Source: Pseudomonadota bacterium (GTDB taxonomy: Bacteria > Chloroflexota > Ktedonobacteria > Ktedonobacterales > JACDGC01). Taken from it: DNA of 7,938 nucleotides. Both the position numbers and the translations under genes were made by a program. Shown piece after piece: positions 6,139-7,938 of this stretch. Where the stretch lies: assembly GCA_021323815.1 (NCBI GenBank), contig JAJPKG010000129.1:1-7938 (forward strand), given 5' to 3'. The notes under the pieces were generated by a model that was not told where the DNA came from, ran no database searches, and was given only the letters and a program-made list of their open reading frames with translations. The stretch's first letter is position 1, and every line of letters starts with the position of its first letter.

Positions 6139-6512
6139 GCGGTTGATGTGGTTGAACACGTTATGTCAGACAGCGAATGGCAGTGGCGCGCGGCAAATAC
6201 ATTCCGTCACGAACGAGATCGCACATGGCAAGAACACCGGACGGGATCACGGCCACAAGCAGACGGATCCCCATGCGGGGCCGCCCGGCGGCTGAAGCCG
6301 CTGGGATTCGATCACGAAGGCTCCCTACGGAGCCTGGGCGACGCACGATCCGTGATCGTGTACACCGAACAGAAACGTCGCCGGAGTGCGATCCTCATCG
6401 GGCTGACCCAGCCTGCGAAGGCAAGCTTCGCGAACGAAGCCCAGTGGGTTTACCCGCCGGGCGGCCTCGCTATACGCTGACCCCGCTCATGTGCAAAAAC
6501 CACATTAACCGC
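6139..6512. repeat. Outer 15-bp inverted repeat bounding the cupin-rph spacer
   Basis: GCGGTTGATGTGGTT (6139-6153) matches the reverse complement of 6498-6512 at 14 of 15 positions. The left copy starts 4 nt after the cupin stop; the right copy overlaps the rph stop codon. The interval holds no credible gene. Its left part (6154-6274) shows nothing I recognise and its right part holds the 196-bp element. It may be the ends of an old inserted element or a long bidirectional terminator-like fold. Confidence 0.45.
6275..6470. repeat. 196-bp foldable intergenic element with 25-bp terminal inverted repeats (MITE-like)
   Basis: The ends 6275-6299 and 6446-6470 are inverted copies (21 of 25 match, sharing the core GGCCGCCCGGCGG). 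Inside are several perfect stems: GCGGCT/AGCCGC (6288-6301), AGGCTCC-CTAC-GGAGCCT (6318-6335), CGATCACG/CGTGATCG (6309-6316 with 6351-6358), the competing CACGATC-cgt-GATCGTG (6344-6360), GGGCT/AGCCC (6400-6404 with 6438-6442) and GCGAAG-N5-CTTCGC (6415-6431). From memory, similar 'gcggctgaagccgc...ggctcc-ggagcc' elements are dispersed in Chloroflexota spacers. It has no transposase and no clear target duplication. Frames across it (for example RRLKPLGFDHEGSL) are treated as non-coding. Confidence 0.7.
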
Positions 6513-7239
6513 CCACTGTTCCCCCCTCCACCGCTTTCCGTTGCAGCGCAAACAATTGCGCGATCCCGCCCTCGGCGAGATCCAGCAGCGCGGCGAGATC
6601 GTGGCGGCTGAAAGGCGCGCCCTCGGCGGTGGCCTGCACTTCCACGAACGCCCCCGCTGAGGTCATCACGATGTTCGCATCCGTTTCCGCGTGGGAATCT
6701 TCCGCATAATTGAGATCCAGCAGCGGCGCGCCATCGATGATGCCCACCGAGACGGCAGCGACTTGGGCGCGCAGCGGATCGCTGGCGAGCACGCCTTGCG
6801 CGCGCAGCTTGCGGCAGGCCAGGGCCAGCGCCACATAAGCCCCCGTGATGCTGGCGCAGCGCGTGCCCCCGTCGGCTTGCAGCACGTCGCAGTCCAGCGT
6901 GATGCTGCGCTCGCCCAATGCCGGCAGATCGACAATCGCCCGCAGCGAGCGCCCGATCAGCCGCTGGATCTCATGCGTTCGCCCGCCGATCTTCCCCCGC
7001 GCCGCCTCGCGGTCTGAGCGCGTGTGCGTGGCGCGCGGCAGCATGCTATATTCCGCCGTCACCCAGCCCTGGCCGCGCCCCAGCAAAAAGGGCGGCACCG
7101 ATTCGCTGACGCTGGCGGTGCACAACACCCGCGTCTGCCCCACGCTGATCAGCGCCGATCCCTCGGCATACGCATTCCAGTTGGGGATGATCTCGACCGG
7201 GCGCAGGGCATCAGCCGCACGATTATCGCTGCGGGGCAT
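6505..7239 (-). CDS. rph: Ribonuclease PH
   Basis: RNase PH is a phosphate-dependent 3'-to-5' exoribonuclease that trims tRNA 3' ends in the cytoplasm, usually as a hexamer. The signature runs the full length: LRPVEI near the start, YAEGSALISVGQTRVLCTAS, GRGQGWVTAEYSMLPRATHT, REAARGKIGGRT, EIQRLIGRSLRA, LDCDVLQADGGTR (the phosphate-binding Arg), ASITGAYVALALA, then NYAEDSHAETDAN with the two metal-binding aspartates (EDS and TDAN), and EVQATAEGAPFS. One small difference is Cys after GGTR, where Thr is usual. Two ATGs exist at 7245 and 7239. AAGGAG sits only 2 nt from the first but 8 nt from the second, so 7239 (244 aa) is preferred. Length matches the family. It is likely co-transcribed with the gene ending at 7357. 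Confidence 0.96.
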   Translation of the reverse strand: MPRSDNRAADALRPVEIIPNWNAYAEGSALISVGQTRVLCTASVSESVPPFLLGRGQGWVTAEYSMLPRATHTRSDREAARGKIGGRTHEIQRLIGRSLRAIVDLPALGERSITLDCDVLQADGGTRCASITGAYVALALACRKLRAQGVLASDPLRAQVAAVSVGIIDGAPLLDLNYAEDSHAETDANIVMTSAGAFVEVQATAEGAPFSRHDLAALLDLAEGGIAQLFALQRKAVEGGTVGG

Positions 7240-7300
7240 AGGCATGGCTCCTTGTTATGTATAGTTTGAACACGAAAGCCTAACGCGCCACACATCTTCA

Positions 7301-7350
7301 AACCTTCGCGTTCTTCGTAACCTTCGTGATCTTCGCGTTCCCGTCCCTTT
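7301..7350 (-). repeat. GA-rich 9-nt-period intergenic repeat, copy C (after the 133-aa gene stop)
   Basis: Read on the minus strand, this begins about 7-11 nt after the TAA of the 133-aa gene and consists of units AACGCGAAG, ATCACGAAG, GTTACGAAG, AACGCGAAG. Bases 7318-7346 equal 2233-2261 exactly as an inverted copy over 29 nt. It occupies the 5' spacer of rph. Confidence 0.85.
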
Positions 7351-7356
7351 GGTCGC

Positions 7357-7758
7357 TTAATCCGTCACCGTTGCCGTGATGACCAGTTCGTTCTGCCTGG
7401 TCTGCACCTCGCGCAGGTGGAAATGCAGCCCTTGATCTTCCACCAGTTTGCGCAGCTCATCCACCTGATCGTTGATCAAATTGCGCAGCAGATCGCCCAG
7501 CGCGCTCAGATCCAGCGTGTTGACTTGCAAGCGGAGGTCAATCAAGCCATCCGGGCTGATGGAAGGCTGAAAAACCGGCTTGATGAAACCCAGCCCGCGA
7601 ATCTCGATGCCATGCGGGTGCGTGGCGATCTTGATCACCGTCACCGGGATCTTTTGCAGCATCGCCGGCAGTTTCTCGCGCGCCTTGCCCAGCCCCACAT
7701 GCGCCAGCAGCGTAAACAGCGCATCATCAATCGCCAGCTTCGCCGTGCCTGATGCCAT
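7357..7758 (-). CDS. Conserved-looking hypothetical protein, 133 aa
   Basis: The ATG at 7758 is preceded by AAGGGG with an 8-nt spacer, and the frame ends with TAA at 7357-7359. I do not recognise the family with confidence. The product has no signal peptide or TM helix. An N-terminal helical part (DDALFTLLAHVGLGKAREKLPAML) is followed by alternating strands and a helix: VTVIKIATHPHGIEIRGLGF, GLIDLRLQVNTLDLS, a charged helix LLRNLINDQVDELRKLVEDQ, and a last strand pair LHFHLREVQTR and NELVITATVTD. The pattern of 'hydrophobic strand...dL.lsaL..LL' vaguely recalls DUF2993/LmeA-type lipid-binding domains, but that is a weak impression. The composition looks coding, unlike the spacers. It lies 117 nt upstream of rph on the same strand, and a GA-rich repeat separates them. 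Confidence 0.75.
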   Translation of the reverse strand: MASGTAKLAIDDALFTLLAHVGLGKAREKLPAMLQKIPVTVIKIATHPHGIEIRGLGFIKPVFQPSISPDGLIDLRLQVNTLDLSALGDLLRNLINDQVDELRKLVEDQGLHFHLREVQTRQNELVITATVTD

Positions 7759-7840
7759 ATGCCATACCCCTTACAGAATAGCCCGTAAAGCCGCCGTCCC
7801 TTTAGGGCGTGCGGATGCAAGGGCTTGCGTTGGCTTGAGC

Positions 7841-7890
7841 CAGTGACCATACCCTTGACAGCCACTGCGTTTCCAGGTATACTAGCAGTG
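7841..7890. promoter_or_regulatory. Operator-like array of CAGTG half-sites over the promoter
   Basis: CAGTG (7841-7845), CACTG (7863-7867) and CAGTG (7886-7890) occur at 22-23-bp steps in alternating orientation. The last two form a perfect dyad, CACTGC-N16-GCAGTG (7863-7868 and 7885-7890), spanning the -10 box and start site. This position fits a repressor site. The sites are seen directly; the role is inferred. Confidence 0.4.
7855..7883 (+). promoter_or_regulatory. Near-consensus sigma-70 promoter firing out of the right edge
   Basis: TTGACA (7855-7860), a 17-bp spacer and TATACT (7878-7883) make the best promoter in the window. Start of transcription would be near 7890, and at least 48 nt of leader without a start codon follow before the edge, so the gene it serves is outside. 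It is divergent from the 133-aa gene. Confidence 0.8.
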
Positions 7891-7938
7891 AAGTCTGGCG
7901 AAAAGAGGCGCACGCCGAAGCCATATCCTCCTCCCGGA

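Noticed and set aside
6400..6460. Possible tRNA in the folded region
   Set aside because: There is no T-arm GGTTCRANNCC pattern and no cloverleaf with acceptor pairing; the stems belong to the intergenic element.
6148..6611. Plus-strand frames across the cupin-rph spacer (RRLKPLGFDHEGSL and similar)
   Set aside because: They run over hairpin-rich inverted repeats and into antisense rph; they are explained by the intergenic element rather than by a gene.
7802..7924. Minus-strand 40-codon frame starting at 7924 after a GGAGGAGG sequence
   Set aside because: The ribosome-site-like sequence is attractive, but the frame is very short, has no recognisable features and lies antisense across the strong outward promoter; evidence is insufficient.

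Overview
This GC-rich bacterial window holds ordinary housekeeping and metabolic genes separated by spacers that are unusually rich in repeats. The mix points to the Chloroflexota: RNase PH, a lone glycerol kinase, an M20 peptidase, an Rpn-type nuclease, a Pro/Tyr-rich single-pass membrane protein, 9-nt-period 'acgcgaag' spacer repeats and a foldable 'GCGGCTGAAGCCGC' intergenic element. This assignment is an inference from style and gene content; the window has no rRNA or other marker that fixes the taxon.

Layout. (1) 1-644, minus: the N-terminal 214 residues of a membrane-anchored protein that runs off the left edge, with a proline-rich cytoplasmic tail, one TM helix and the start of a DUF4352-like domain. 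(2) 645-865: divergent intergenic region with a 70-bp dyad and three GCATGC sites. (3) 866-2230, plus: M20 metallopeptidase. (4) 2231-2390: repeat-filled spacer that can fold into a long stem, ending beside the glpK Shine-Dalgarno. (5) 2406-3914, plus: glycerol kinase. (6) 3946-4812, plus: Rpn/PD-(D/E)XK nuclease with an in-frame 12-bp tandem repeat. (7) About 4862-5371, plus: C-terminal remnant of a Type ISP restriction-modification enzyme. (8) 5397-5651, minus: 84-aa Cys/His protein, divergent from (9) 5728-6135, plus: cupin protein. (10) 6136-6504: non-coding region with a 196-bp inverted-repeat element nested in an outer 15-bp inverted repeat. (11) 6505-7239, minus: rph (RNase PH). (12) 7357-7758, minus: unrecognised 133-aa protein upstream of rph. 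(13) 7841-7890, plus: near-consensus sigma-70 promoter with CAGTG half-sites, firing out of the right edge.

The genes do not form one pathway. glpK stands alone, without a visible transporter or dehydrogenase. rph and the 133-aa gene are probably co-transcribed. The Rpn nuclease abutting a beheaded restriction enzyme suggests a past rearrangement in a defence or mobile region. The main novelty lies in the spacers. A 29-nt exact repeat sits within about 11 nt after the stop codons of two unrelated genes, in the same orientation relative to each gene. There is also a nested inverted-repeat element between the convergent cupin and rph genes. No complete undescribed defence or biosynthetic system is visible.
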